Shown here: positions 8,916 to 18,025 of the stretch, piece after piece
Numbering within the stretch: position 1 is the stretch's first letter
Layout of the letters: each line of letters opens with the position of its first letter
Assembly (NCBI GenBank): GCA_008933705.1
Contig: WBUN01000020.1
Span: 1 to 64,000, forward strand
Origin: Hyphomicrobiaceae bacterium
Lineage (GTDB): Bacteria > Pseudomonadota > Alphaproteobacteria > Rhizobiales > Hyphomicrobiaceae
Direction of reading: 5' to 3'
Length of the DNA stretch: 64,000 nt
Notes under the pieces: model-generated
What the model saw: the letters and a program-made list of their open reading frames with translations, nothing else
Told to the model about the DNA's origin: nothing
Database searches by the model: none
Position numbers and translations under genes: made by a program

Positions 8916-9998
8916 ATGCGCATCGACATAGCCGACGTCACCAAGCGCTTTGGGTCGATGGCGGCCGTGAGCGGGGTGAGCCTGACCATCCAGGAGGGGG
9001 AGCTGTTCACCCTCCTGGGGCCTTCCGGCTGCGGCAAGACCACACTGTTGCGGCTGATCGCGGGCTTCTACGCGCCGGATGAAGGCGTCATCCGCTTCGA
9101 CGGTCGGAACGTCAACGAGGTCCCCCCGCACGAGCGCGGCATCGGCATGGTGTTCCAGAACTTCGCGCTCTGGCCCCACATGACGGTGTACGAGAACGCC
9201 GCCTATGGCCTCAAGCTGCGCAAGCTCGGCCAGGCCGAGATCGCGGCGCGGGTGGAGGCGGTCTTCGAGAAGGTCAAGCTCACGGGGCTCGGCAACCGCT
9301 ATCCGGGCCAGCTCTCAGGCGGACAGCAGCAGCGGGTGGCTTTGGCGCGGGCGCTGGTGCTGAGCCCGCAGATCCTGCTGCTGGACGAGCCCTTGTCCAA
9401 CCTCGACGCGAAAATCCGCGTGCAGGTCAGGCAGGAGATCCGCAAGCTCCAGAAGGAGCTCGGCATCACCACCATGTATGTCACGCACGACCAGGAAGAG
9501 GCCTTGACGCTGTCCGACCGCATAGCGGTGTTCAACCAAGGCAAGGTGTTCCAGGAGGGACCGCCGAAGGCGCTCTACGAGCGGCCGGCCAACCGATTCG
9601 TCGCCGACTTCATCGGCATCAACAACCTGATCGAGGGCACCTTCGAGGCGGTCGACGCCGCGCAGCGGCGCGTGCGCGTCAACACCGCCTTGGGCGATCT
9701 GTATACGCCGCTCGAAGAGGGATTTCGCGCCGGCGATCGATGCATCCTCTGCATCCGCCCCGAGAACGCAACCGTCGGCGAGGGCGATGCGCAGGATCGC
9801 AACGTGGTGAAAGGCCGGATCACCTTCGCTGCCTATCTCGGCCACACGCTGCGCTACGACGTCGAGCTCGCTCCGGGCGTCGTCTTCAAGGTCGACATCC
9901 GCGATCCCTGGCACCACGTGCTTCTTCCCATCGGCAGCGCCGTGACGGCGAGGTTTCCGGTCAGCAGCACCGTGGCAGTTGTGGAGGCGGCGGCATGA
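8916..9998 (+). CDS. ABC transporter ATP-binding protein (FbpC/PotA-like)
   Basis: A 360-residue importer ATPase. Walker A GPSGCGKTT is near residue 40, the Q-loop GMVFQNFALWPHM follows, then the signature LSGGQQQRVALARAL, Walker B ILLLDEPLSNLDA and the switch VTHDQEEAL. The C-terminal third is a TOBE-type regulatory domain. It forms the cytoplasmic engine of the importer with the upstream binding protein and the downstream permease, whose ATG overlaps this stop codon in an ATGA. FbpC and PotA-type ATPases look alike; the accompanying fused permease favours the iron/phosphonate group. Confidence 0.92.
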   Translation: MRIDIADVTKRFGSMAAVSGVSLTIQEGELFTLLGPSGCGKTTLLRLIAGFYAPDEGVIRFDGRNVNEVPPHERGIGMVFQNFALWPHMTVYENAAYGLKLRKLGQAEIAARVEAVFEKVKLTGLGNRYPGQLSGGQQQRVALARALVLSPQILLLDEPLSNLDAKIRVQVRQEIRKLQKELGITTMYVTHDQEEALTLSDRIAVFNQGKVFQEGPPKALYERPANRFVADFIGINNLIEGTFEAVDAAQRRVRVNTALGDLYTPLEEGFRAGDRCILCIRPENATVGEGDAQDRNVVKGRITFAAYLGHTLRYDVELAPGVVFKVDIRDPWHHVLLPIGSAVTARFPVSSTVAVVEAAA

Positions 9999-11668
9999 AG
10001 CTCTCCCGCCCCTCTCCGGCGGCCGTGGGGTTCGGCCTGATCTGGGCGTTCCTGATCGTATTCGTGGTCTTCCCGCTCGTCCGCATCTTCTACGATGCGT
10101 TCACCAACGAGGCGGGGCAGCTCACGCTGGTCAATTTCCAGGAGTTCTTCACGGACTCCTTCTACTTGCGTTCGTTCTGGAAATCGATGGTGCTCGGCGT
10201 GGCTGCGGTCTTCACCACGTCGGTGATCGGCATCGCGGTCGCCTTCCTCCTCATCCGCTACGACTTTCCCGGCCGCGGCCTGTTCTCATACCTGACGATG
10301 CTGCCCTTGATCCTGCCCCCGCTCGTCGGCGTGCTGGGCTTCGTGTTCATCCTGGGCCGCGCGGGGACCGTCAACGTGCTGCTGATGGATTGGTTCGGCA
10401 TGGAGAAGCCGATCAACTTCATGTACGGCACGCACGGGGTGCTGCTCGTCGAAACCGTCCATCTGTTTCCGATGATGACGCTGAGCGTGCTGGACGCCCT
10501 CTCCAAGGTCGACCCGACCCTGGAAGAGGCGGCGCAGGGCATGGGCGCCAAGAGCTGGCGCCGGTTCTGGGACATCACGCTGCCCTTGACGACGCCCGGC
10601 TACATCTCTGGCGCCCTGCTCGTGTTCATCTGGACCTTTGCCGACTTCATCACGCCGCTCGTCCTCGGCGTGCAGGATCTCCTCGCGCCCCAGGCCTATC
10701 TGAATATCATGCAGTTCGTCGATCGCCGCATCTTCCGCATGGGCATCGTCATCTCGGCGCTGCTGGTCGTGCTCGCCATCCTGTTCGTGCTGGCCGCGCG
10801 GCAGTACGTGGCGCTGAAGGACTACAGCTCGCTCTCCTACACCAGGGTCCAGCGGCGCCAGTTGGGGCCGGTCATGCGGTGGCTGGCGGTCGGCTTCTTG
10901 TCGGTGCTGCTCTTCATCTCCTTCGCTCCCCAGGTGGGCGTGCTGCTCGCCGCCGTCGGCAGGGGCTGGTCGCTGACGCCGTTCCCGGTCGTCTACACGC
11001 TCGAGTTCTTCAGGCAGGTGAGCATCGAGACGCCCCGCTTCATCATCAACTCCTTCTTGTTCTCGGGAATCGCCGTGTTCCTGTGCCTTGCCGTGGGCGT
11101 GCCCATGGCCTGGATCCTCGGGCGAACGCAGGCGCCCGGTCGCAACACCATGGACGCGCTCACCACGCTGATCCTGGCCATCCCCGGCACGGCCATCGGC
11201 ATCGCCTACATCCGCGCGTTCAACTTTCCCCTGCCGCTGATCGACCTTCCGCTCACCAGCATGTGGGTGATCCTGCCGCTGGTGCTGGCGGTCCGCCGAC
11301 TGCCCTACACGGTGCGCGGCAGCCATTCCTCGCTGCTGCTCGTGCACAGGTCCATGGAGGAGGCCGCCGAGAACGTTGGCGCCACCAAGATGCGCACGTT
11401 CTGGGACATCACGGTGCCGCTGGTGTGGAGAGGCATCCTGGTCGGCGCGCTGTTCTCCTTCCTCACCTCCATCCAGGAGGCTTCGGCCACCATCTTCCTT
11501 ACGCTGGGGGGCTGGGAGATGATGCCGTTCGGCATCTTCACCTTCTACATCGCGGGCTCGCAGAGCCAGGCGGCAGCCCTCGGCGTGATCCTGATCGCCA
11601 TGTGCGCGCTGAGCCTCTACGTGGTCAACCGCATCGCCGGCACGCGCGTCGGCGGGCTGTTCGGGTAG
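9995..11668 (+). CDS. ABC transporter permease, fused double-length (FbpB-like)
   Basis: A 557-residue inner-membrane protein containing two tandem permease halves, each with about six helices and its own EAA coupling loop: EEAAQGMGAKSWRRFWD in the first half and EEAAENVGATKMRTFWD in the second. This duplicated build is typical of ferric-iron (FbpB/SfuB/AfuB) and related importers. The start overlaps the ATPase stop (ATGA), so the two are translationally coupled. It ends the transporter operon; about 85 non-coding bases follow before the next, convergent gene. Confidence 0.9.
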   Translation: MKLSRPSPAAVGFGLIWAFLIVFVVFPLVRIFYDAFTNEAGQLTLVNFQEFFTDSFYLRSFWKSMVLGVAAVFTTSVIGIAVAFLLIRYDFPGRGLFSYLTMLPLILPPLVGVLGFVFILGRAGTVNVLLMDWFGMEKPINFMYGTHGVLLVETVHLFPMMTLSVLDALSKVDPTLEEAAQGMGAKSWRRFWDITLPLTTPGYISGALLVFIWTFADFITPLVLGVQDLLAPQAYLNIMQFVDRRIFRMGIVISALLVVLAILFVLAARQYVALKDYSSLSYTRVQRRQLGPVMRWLAVGFLSVLLFISFAPQVGVLLAAVGRGWSLTPFPVVYTLEFFRQVSIETPRFIINSFLFSGIAVFLCLAVGVPMAWILGRTQAPGRNTMDALTTLILAIPGTAIGIAYIRAFNFPLPLIDLPLTSMWVILPLVLAVRRLPYTVRGSHSSLLLVHRSMEEAAENVGATKMRTFWDITVPLVWRGILVGALFSFLTSIQEASATIFLTLGGWEMMPFGIFTFYIAGSQSQAAALGVILIAMCALSLYVVNRIAGTRVGGLFG

Positions 11669-11754
11669 TGTCTCTCCGAAAGTATCACGCCTCGTGGAGG
11701 CTCGAGATATGGCACAGATGCCAGCCGCCGCGCCGCGCAGACGAGCCGGGCGCG

Positions 11755-12036
11755 TCAATGCACCAGCGGCGGGTTATTGACCTCCGGGTGTGAGCTGACG
11801 AATTCCTGGAGCGTCAAGGTCAGCTCACGCGCATGCCTCTCGTCGCCGCGCTCACGCGCCCAGCGAATGTCTTCGGAGATCATGTTCTGTATGGTCTTGC
11901 AGCCGCCGGGCTGATTCAGCAGATACTGGCCTAGTGCTGCGGCGGCCATGTCGGGAATGTGCTCGTGCTCGGCGAGCGCGTGCAACTCATCACTCGTCAA
12001 ACCGCACAGCGCAAGGCAGTCCTCGAGCGAAATCAT
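11755..12036 (-). CDS. Conserved small helical protein, unknown function
   Basis: A 93-residue protein, fully helical by composition, opening with MISLEDCLALCGLTSDELHA and a following AEHEHIPDMAAAALGQYLL. This N-terminal signature is one I recall from small conserved proteins in Rhizobiales, but no function is attached to it. No signal peptide or membrane span. It stands alone between two plus-strand operons. Two Cys near the start (7 and 11) are the only obvious reactive residues. Confidence 0.75.
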   Translation of the reverse strand: MISLEDCLALCGLTSDELHALAEHEHIPDMAAAALGQYLLNQPGGCKTIQNMISEDIRWARERGDERHARELTLTLQEFVSSHPEVNNPPLVH

Positions 12037-12197
12037 GGCGCTTCCTCCGGATTGGGAAACGCAACACCCCGTGCCCTGCCCCGTCGCTCGTTAACGCTAC
12101 TGTAATCTCGGGCACGGCATCTGTCTTGCCGATAGTTTCGCAAGCGCGAACACTCTTTTTCAGACCGCCGAGGCGTGTTGGTGCACAAGGACCTTGC

Positions 12198-12211
12198 TTG
12201 ACCGAGGTCAA
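12198..12211. promoter_or_regulatory. Palindrome resembling FNR/FixK box before ThDP operon
   Basis: TTGACCGAGGTCAA fits TTGA-N6-TCAA and is in fact a longer dyad (TTGACC and GGTCAA). It lies 150 bp ahead of the ThDP-enzyme ATG at 12355, farther than the other boxes in this window, so it may serve another regulator or imply a longer leader. Confidence 0.35.
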
Positions 12212-12354
12212 GGCAATCCATTGTGTCTGTCGATGTGATCGCCGACCAGACAAACGAGCCGGCGCAGTGTCGCTCTTGCGAGCGCAATCGCTGGCCGTCT
12301 GGCTCCGGCATTTGCCTGCATGCGTCAGGCGAGCCGCAGGGGACGGGGGATTTG

Positions 12355-14109
12355 ATGCCGGAAACCAGCGGAGGTGAAGTCCTCGCCCGCATGTTGCAGG
12401 TCGAGGGCGTGGACCGCGTCTTCGGCATCATCGACGGTTCCTATTTCGGCTTCTACAGCAGCCTGCACGAGCTCGGCATCGACATCGTCACGCCGCGCCA
12501 CGAAAGCTGCGCGGCACACATGGCTGGCGCCTATGCCCGCCTCACGGGAAAGCTCGGCGTCTGCATGGCCAGCAATGGCCCGGGCGTCGCCAATCTGCTG
12601 CCCGGGCTGGTGGTCGAACAAGCCGAAGGCAACCGCGTCCTGGCCATCACAAGCTCCCGCCGGCCCGGCATCATGTATCCGGACCGGGGTGGCGCCTACC
12701 AATGCTTCGATCAGACCGGCGCCATCTCCCGCTTCACGAAATGGAGCGAGCACGTCGTCGCGTTCGACCGCGTCGCCGAGCTGATGCGCACCGCGTTGCG
12801 CCATTGCCATGATGGTCGGCCCGGTGTGGTTCACATCGACGTGCCTGAGACGGTCATGAACGGCAAGTTCAAGGCCAATGTGTCCCTGTGGGCGCCCCAC
12901 CAGTACCGCCCGACGCGTCCCCTGCATCCTGCCCCTGAAGAAGTGGATCGTGCGGCCGAGCTTCTCATCCGCGCCCGGCAGCCCATCGTCCATGCCGGCA
13001 GCGGCATCATCCATGCCGGAGCCTACGAAGAGCTCAAGAGCGTCGCTGAGCTGCTGCACGCGCCGGTGACGACGAGCTGGGCCGCGCGCGGCGTGTTGCC
13101 GGAGACATCTGATCTCGCCCTCCCCATGATTCACGTCAAGCTCAACACGCAGGCACGCAACGATGCCGACGTCGTGCTGGTGCTGGGCTCGCGGCTGGGC
13201 GAGACTGACTGGTGGGGCAAGGCGCCGTACTGGGGCAGCCCGTCGGAGCTCAAGACGATTCAGGTGGATATCGATCCAACCATCATCGGGGCCAATCGCC
13301 CCGCAGACCTCGGCGTGGTCGCCGACGTCAGAGTGTTTCTATCCCGGTTGCACACGAAGCTTCTGGAAAAGCGAGCAGAAATCAACACCTCGGCGCGGAA
13401 GGCCCAGGTGGAGAAGTACGCAGGTGCTCGGCGCAAGGAAAGGGCCGAACTGGACAAGGCATTGGCCGACAAGTCGGCGCCGCTGAACCCGGCGCACATT
13501 GCCCACGTGTGCCAGCAGGTGTTTCCCGAAGGCACGCCGCTGGTGCTGGATGGCGGCAACGCCGTGATCTGGGCAAACTTCTATCACCAGATGCGGGTGC
13601 CCGGCACGCTGCTGTCCACGTACAAGTTCGGCATGCTGGGCGCAGGCGTAGGCCAAGCGCTCGGCGCCGCCAGCGCCAGGCCGGGGCGGCCAGTCTGCTG
13701 CATCATCGGCGACGGCGCCATGGGCTTCCATCCGCAGGAAATCGAGACCGCGATACGCAACGAGCTGCAGGTGGTCTTCCTGGTCGTCTGCGATCGCCAA
13801 TGGGGCATGGTCAAGATGGGCCAGCAGTTCGCGCTCAGGCCGCTCAAGACCTTGATCATGAAGTCTCTGGGTCCGGATGAGACCATCGCGACCGATCTCG
13901 GCGAGATCCGCTTCGATCGCCTGGGTCAGAGCATGGGCGCTCACGGCGAAAGGGTTTCCGATCCCTCCGACCTCAGGCCCGCCATCGAGCGCAGTCTTGC
14001 AACCGGCAGGTGCTCGGTCATCCACGTGGACGTGAACCCCGTGCGTCATATGTGGGCGCCCGGACTCATGCACTTCAAAGACATGCATCTCGAGCCCAAG
14101 GGCAAATGA
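12355..14109 (+). CDS. Thiamine-diphosphate-dependent enzyme (acetolactate synthase-like)
   Basis: A 584-residue ThDP enzyme with the three-domain POX/ALS build: N-terminal PYR domain with catalytic Glu in TPRHESCAAHMAGAYA (Glu50), a central TPP_enzyme_M domain (about 195-330), and a C-terminal PP domain with GDGAMGF at 452-458. The normal end of the ThDP motif, NN, reads CD (479-480) in VVCDRQWGM, an unusual substitution at the metal site. The reaction is unknown; decarboxylase, benzoylformate-decarboxylase-like and sulfoacetaldehyde-type roles are all open. ATG 12355 follows a ggacggggga. It is the first gene of an overlapping operon with a BASS-type transporter and an epimerase. Confidence 0.85.
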   Translation: MPETSGGEVLARMLQVEGVDRVFGIIDGSYFGFYSSLHELGIDIVTPRHESCAAHMAGAYARLTGKLGVCMASNGPGVANLLPGLVVEQAEGNRVLAITSSRRPGIMYPDRGGAYQCFDQTGAISRFTKWSEHVVAFDRVAELMRTALRHCHDGRPGVVHIDVPETVMNGKFKANVSLWAPHQYRPTRPLHPAPEEVDRAAELLIRARQPIVHAGSGIIHAGAYEELKSVAELLHAPVTTSWAARGVLPETSDLALPMIHVKLNTQARNDADVVLVLGSRLGETDWWGKAPYWGSPSELKTIQVDIDPTIIGANRPADLGVVADVRVFLSRLHTKLLEKRAEINTSARKAQVEKYAGARRKERAELDKALADKSAPLNPAHIAHVCQQVFPEGTPLVLDGGNAVIWANFYHQMRVPGTLLSTYKFGMLGAGVGQALGAASARPGRPVCCIIGDGAMGFHPQEIETAIRNELQVVFLVVCDRQWGMVKMGQQFALRPLKTLIMKSLGPDETIATDLGEIRFDRLGQSMGAHGERVSDPSDLRPAIERSLATGRCSVIHVDVNPVRHMWAPGLMHFKDMHLEPKGK

Positions 14110-15014
14110 ACGAACTCGACGCTGTTCGCCTCAACTTCAATCCCCAGTCATTGGCATTGCTCAATGTCGTGCTGGGGCTGGTGGTTTTCGGCGTTTCCCT
14201 GGATCTGAAGCTCGGCGATTTCAAAGCCGCACTGGCAATGCCAAAAGCGCTGCTGATCGGGCTTTTGGGACACCATGTGATCTTCCCGGCATTCACCTAT
14301 GCCCTGGTATTGGTGCTGCAGCCTCAACCGAGCATCGCCCTCGGCATGATCCTGGTGTCCTCCTGTCCCGCGGGCCATATCTCCAACTTCCTCACCCACC
14401 TTGCTCGCGGCAACACCGCGCTGTCGATCAGCATCAGCGCCTTCTCGACGGTCGCAGCGGTCTTCATGACCCCCCTCAACATTGCGTTCTGGGGCAGCCT
14501 CTACCCACCATCCCAGGCGATCTTGCGAGAGGTTGCCGTGAACCCCATCGAGATGCTGGTGGCGGTATTTCTTCTCCTCGGCCTGCCGTTGACGCTCGGC
14601 CTTCTCATCTCCCACCACTACGCGGCGTTTGCGCAGCGCGCGCAAAGGCCGATGAAGATCTTCTCCATTCTGGTCTTCGCCGCCTTCGTGATCGGTGCCC
14701 TTGCGGCGAACTTCGCCAATTTCCTGCGCTACGTCGGTTTCGTCGTCGTAGTAGTGTTCGTACACAACGCCCTCGCCCTTGCGAGCGGCTATCTGCTGGC
14801 GCTCGCCAGCGGCCTGCCGGAGCGCGACCGGAGGGCCGTTTCGATCGAGATGGGGATCCAGAATTCGGGTCTCGGGCTGATCCTGATCTTCAACTTCTTC
14901 GACGGCCTCGGCGGCATGGCGATCGTCGCCGCCTGGTGGGGCATCTGGCACATCATCGCGGGTCTAACCGTTGCTGCGGTGTGGTCGCGGCGGCCGCCGC
15001 CGGTGCCGGCATGA
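14106..15014 (+). CDS. Bile acid:sodium symporter (BASS) family transporter
   Basis: A 302-residue inner-membrane protein with eight to ten hydrophobic spans. The BASS signatures are visible: VVFGVSLDLKLGDF, GMILVSSCPAGHISNFLTHLARGNTALS (crossover motif region) and the second repeat EMGIQNSGLGLIL. Members move organic anions, including pantoate, pyruvate-like acids and bile acids, with Na+. Its ATG overlaps the stop of the ThDP enzyme (ATGA), and its own stop overlaps the next ATG, so the three products are probably made in fixed ratio. Import of the acid handled by the ThDP enzyme is the simplest inference. Confidence 0.88.
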   Translation: MNELDAVRLNFNPQSLALLNVVLGLVVFGVSLDLKLGDFKAALAMPKALLIGLLGHHVIFPAFTYALVLVLQPQPSIALGMILVSSCPAGHISNFLTHLARGNTALSISISAFSTVAAVFMTPLNIAFWGSLYPPSQAILREVAVNPIEMLVAVFLLLGLPLTLGLLISHHYAAFAQRAQRPMKIFSILVFAAFVIGALAANFANFLRYVGFVVVVVFVHNALALASGYLLALASGLPERDRRAVSIEMGIQNSGLGLILIFNFFDGLGGMAIVAAWWGIWHIIAGLTVAAVWSRRPPPVPA

Positions 15015-15988
15015 GTGGCCCGCGCGTGCTGGTGACCGGCGCCGCCGGCTATCTGGGCAGCGTGCTGATTGCGAGCCTCGGCGCCCCGGAGCCGAGCAGG
15101 CGGCTCGAGACTCTGCTGGCAACGGATATCCGCGAGCCGGCGCCGGCAAGCCGCATGCCCGGTGCAATCTATGCGGTTGTTGACGTTCGCTCGCCCGCCA
15201 TCGCCGACCTGATGCGCCATCACCGGATCGACACCGTGGTGCATCTTGCTTCCATCGTCACCCCGGGCAAAGGGAGCAGCCGGGAGTTCGAATACAGCGT
15301 GGACGTGCTCGGCACGCGCAATGTCCTGGAAGCCAGCGTGACTGCCGGCGTGCGCCGCTTCATCGTCACGTCGAGCGGCGCTGCCTACGGCTACCATGCC
15401 GACAACCCCAGCTTGATCAGCGAAGATCAACCGCTGCGCGGAAACGAAGAGTTTGCGTATTCCTGGCACAAGCGCCTGGTCGAGGAGATGCTGGCCGAAT
15501 ACCGCCAACGCCATCCGCAGCTGGCACAGGTGATCTTTCGCGTCGGCACCATTCTCGGCGACACCACGCGCAATCAGATTACGGCTCTGTTCGAGCGCCG
15601 CCGCTTGCTCGCCATCCGGGGTTCGGACAGCCCATTCGTATTCATCTGGGACCGCGACGTGATCGGTTGCATCGAGATGGCGATCTTCACGGAGAAGGCC
15701 GGTATCTACAACGTTGCAGGGGATGGTGCGCTCAGCATTCGCGAGATCGCCGCCCGTCTCGGCAAACCGGTCGTGTCCCTGCCGGCATGGCTGCTGCGCG
15801 GCGGACTGGCGCTAGGCAAGCGGTTGGGGCTGACGCAATACGGACCGGAGCAGGTAGACTTCCTGCGCTACCGGCCGGTCCTCGACAATCGGCGCCTCAA
15901 GGAGCAATTCGGCTATCGGCCGCAACTCACTTCGGCCGAGGTCTTCGAGCTGTTTCAGCGCTCCCGTCGGCTGGAACGCCAGGGATGA
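15011..15988 (+). CDS. NAD-dependent epimerase/dehydratase (extended SDR)
   Basis: A 325-residue extended short-chain dehydrogenase. The Rossmann motif VTGAAGYLGS begins at residue 8, DVRSPAIADLM and HLASIVTPG follow, VTSSGAAYG gives the catalytic Ser, and the YxxxK pair is YSWHK. The C-terminal substrate domain has FVFIWDRDVIGCIEMAI. Such enzymes act on nucleotide sugars or on other ketones/aldehydes; context (ThDP enzyme plus anion transporter, both overlapping) favours a small carbonyl product of the ThDP enzyme. Third and last gene of the operon. Confidence 0.88.
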   Translation: MSGPRVLVTGAAGYLGSVLIASLGAPEPSRRLETLLATDIREPAPASRMPGAIYAVVDVRSPAIADLMRHHRIDTVVHLASIVTPGKGSSREFEYSVDVLGTRNVLEASVTAGVRRFIVTSSGAAYGYHADNPSLISEDQPLRGNEEFAYSWHKRLVEEMLAEYRQRHPQLAQVIFRVGTILGDTTRNQITALFERRRLLAIRGSDSPFVFIWDRDVIGCIEMAIFTEKAGIYNVAGDGALSIREIAARLGKPVVSLPAWLLRGGLALGKRLGLTQYGPEQVDFLRYRPVLDNRRLKEQFGYRPQLTSAEVFELFQRSRRLERQG

Positions 15989-16176
15989 TCTGCAGGTGGG
16001 GGCCATGGTGGCAGGACGACATCGTCGACTCCTGCCTCACCGAGTGACAGCAGCCAGCGCGACGTTCTGGTTTGCGTGCCAACCAAGAGGAAGGAGCATT
16101 GTCAGGAAGAGGCTGCCGGTCGCGGCGGCTGTTGGACGCAGCTACGGCAAGCAACGTCGACAGAGGGGCCGCGCCA

Positions 16177-16190
16177 TTGATTTCCATCAA
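16177..16190. promoter_or_regulatory. FNR/FixK consensus box before Cys-rich protein gene
   Basis: TTGATTTCCATCAA is a perfect match to TTGAT-N4-ATCAA. It is centred 71 bp before the ATG at 16255, the same distance as for the ABC importer box, consistent with class II activation and a leader of about 30 bases. Confidence 0.65.
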
Positions 16191-16254
16191 TGCCGAGGAG
16201 AGGACGGCCGGCAATGGATTGGCCTGGAGTAGCGACTTGCCACCGTGATTGGCC

Positions 16255-16764
16255 ATGCGGCTGGAGAGTTTCAGACACGTTGTTGGCGGGCTTCTGGCGG
16301 GCCTGCTTCTGTTGGCGGTGTCCGGTCCCGCGGTCGCGCATGGCCTTGTCCGTGACGGTCATGCGACCGCGGCCGGCGGCTCGCTGCTGAGGCACGCCGG
16401 CGCCGGGCCGACCTCCATTCGCATCGATATTGCGGCAACGCGGACGCTGATGCGCGAAGCCGCGGCTGTGAATGCAGCGCCTGCGCACGCGCGTGTGCCG
16501 AAATCTTCTTCGGCGACCTCTGACGTGCAGGGGCGACTTGTCTCCAACTCATTGTCGTCCGCGTCCTGCGGCCAGGCTGAAGGGTGTGGCTGCTGCGGCG
16601 CCGAGCCGGACTGCTGCGGCATGTCATGTTGCATTTCGGCGCTGGCAATCGGTGCGCCAGTCCTGCCCGGTATCAACGGGCCTGCATTGACGATACCAGC
16701 ATCCGAGCTCGTCCAAGCGGGCCTTTTCGGGATGCTGTTCCGACCGCCGCGCGCTTTGGCCTAG
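16255..16764 (+). CDS. Exported Cys-rich protein, unknown function
   Basis: A 169-residue protein with a Sec signal peptide (about 1-29, ending AVAHG) and a dense Cys cluster at 105-126 (eight Cys, including CGCC and CCGMSCC), followed by a hydrophobic C-terminal stretch. Metal binding or a disulfide knot is likely. No family is recognised with certainty; position at the head of a block of small metal-stress-type proteins suggests copper or another soft metal. ATG 16255 is preferred over an in-frame TTG two codons earlier. The perfect FNR/FixK box upstream predicts low-oxygen induction. Confidence 0.65.
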   Translation: MRLESFRHVVGGLLAGLLLLAVSGPAVAHGLVRDGHATAAGGSLLRHAGAGPTSIRIDIAATRTLMREAAAVNAAPAHARVPKSSSATSDVQGRLVSNSLSSASCGQAEGCGCCGAEPDCCGMSCCISALAIGAPVLPGINGPALTIPASELVQAGLFGMLFRPPRALA

Positions 16765-16996
16765 TCGGCCGGCCAAGCCCGCGCCTGCGTCGATGTCGAG
16801 ACGCCGCGGCGATGCTCCAAGCGAGCCTGATCAGATGCCGTGACGCGTGAGTGAGCCGGTGCGCCGCGCAAGCCCAAGTGCCGCCGCGGATCCGACGGCA
16901 TGGGCACCCGAGACACCAGATCGATAGTCACTTCGATGAACGTTGGGCTTGTCGCAGGACTGCGACACGACCAGACGCCCTGTGGAGGGCGAGACC

Positions 16997-17290
16997 ATGA
17001 GTATCGCAAGAGACACCACTCCAGCCCATCATGTCGGGCACATCCCGCTGACGGCACTCGGCTTGAGCCTCAGCAGCTTCTTCGCCATCAGCTTTCTCGC
17101 CTGCATCCTGCTGGGCGTCATCCTTCCCGATGTCGGACTGCACCGGCCCTGGCTGCAGTTCTTCCCGGGCTTTGAATGGGTGACTGTGCGCGGCGTCGTG
17201 ATCGGCCTGATCTGGACCCAGGTGTACGGCTGGTACACCGCACTGATCCTCGGCTCCCTTTTCAACTTCTTTGCTGCGCGCTTCACGTGA
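16997..17290 (+). CDS. DUF5676 small membrane protein
   Basis: A 97-residue inner-membrane protein with two long hydrophobic spans (about 24-45 and 64-93) separated by LHRPWLQFFPGFEWVT, the pattern of DUF5676. Function unknown; such genes commonly accompany copper/heavy-metal efflux and DUF2933 proteins, as here. The start at 16997 has a strong ggaggg upstream; a longer frame upstream lacks one. It leads a closely packed series of five or six small genes. Confidence 0.75.
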   Translation: MSIARDTTPAHHVGHIPLTALGLSLSSFFAISFLACILLGVILPDVGLHRPWLQFFPGFEWVTVRGVVIGLIWTQVYGWYTALILGSLFNFFAARFT

Positions 17291-17302
17291 CGGGAGCTTG
17301 CC

Positions 17303-17416
17303 ATGATCGCAACCAAGACAAGCCGGACGGCGGATGCCGCTGCCAGCGGTGCCCGATTCGCCCATGACTGCGAGCACGACGCAGAATGCTGCGGGGGAAA
17401 GAAGCGCCGCAAATAG
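17303..17416 (+). CDS. 37-residue His/Cys-rich small protein
   Basis: A very short frame 12 bases after the DUF5676 stop, with gacgggag ahead of its ATG. The product ends with HDCEHDAECCGGKKRRK: three Cys and two His in ten residues, then a basic tail. This looks like a metal-binding microprotein. It fits the gap between DUF5676 and the Spy-like gene. Evidence is limited to the ribosome site, spacing and ligand-rich sequence; it could be chance. Confidence 0.45.
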   Translation: MIATKTSRTADAAASGARFAHDCEHDAECCGGKKRRK

Positions 17417-17450
17417 CCTGTTCACCGTGAGAGAGAGACGGAGAAGAGCC

Positions 17451-17996
17451 ATGACGCACCCACTCAAGAATCTATGTTTCGCGACCGCATTAGCAGGGCT
17501 GGTTATCAGCTCGGCGGCAGGTGCCTTCGCGCAAGGACCGATGCCTGGGCAAATGCCGCGTCAAATGCCGGGCCCGATGCCGGGCCCAATGCCGGGAATG
17601 GGCATGATGGATAGTGGCATGATGGGCATGATGCGCATGATGGCCGAATGCCCAATGATGATGGGCGGCGACATAGCAACCCATGCCGAGGGCCGCACAG
17701 CCTTCCTCAAGGCCGAGCTTGCCATTACCGACGCGCAGAAAGCGGCTTGGGACGGGTATGCGGCGGCGCTGAAGAAGAACCTGCAGGCGATGCAGGGAAC
17801 GCGGCAAGCCATGATCAAGATGATGGAGGCCAAGTCCCCGGTAGAGCGGCTCGATAGCCATATTGCGATCATGGAGGGCCGAGTAGCGGCGCTGAAGGAG
17901 GTCAAGCCGGCACTCGGGGCGCTCTATGGCGCGTTGAGCGGCGATCAGAAGAAGAAGGCGGACCAGCTCCTGACCGGCATGGGCTGCATGATGTAG
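17451..17996 (+). CDS. Spy/CpxP-like periplasmic Met-rich protein
   Basis: A 181-residue exported protein: signal peptide 1-27 (ending AFAQ), then a Met-Pro-Gly repeat region (30-72) with about twenty Met, then a helical domain with the LTxxQ-like ITDAQKAAWDGYAAALKK of the Spy/CpxP/CnrR-type fold. Such proteins act as periplasmic chaperones or metal sensors; the Met-rich arm is suited to Cu(I). The start at 17451 is chosen because it yields the signal peptide and has gagaagag upstream. A CMM C-terminus adds further soft-metal ligands. Confidence 0.8.
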   Translation: MTHPLKNLCFATALAGLVISSAAGAFAQGPMPGQMPRQMPGPMPGPMPGMGMMDSGMMGMMRMMAECPMMMGGDIATHAEGRTAFLKAELAITDAQKAAWDGYAAALKKNLQAMQGTRQAMIKMMEAKSPVERLDSHIAIMEGRVAALKEVKPALGALYGALSGDQKKKADQLLTGMGCMM

Positions 17997-18025
17997 GCAA
18001 GCGGATAGCCCAGGGGCCTGGCGCC

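Noticed and set aside
12223..12354. GTG start 44 codons upstream for the ThDP enzyme
   Set aside because: The added residues (including CRSCERNRW) are not part of the ThDP fold and lie next to a promoter-like palindrome; ATG 12355 has a purine-rich site.
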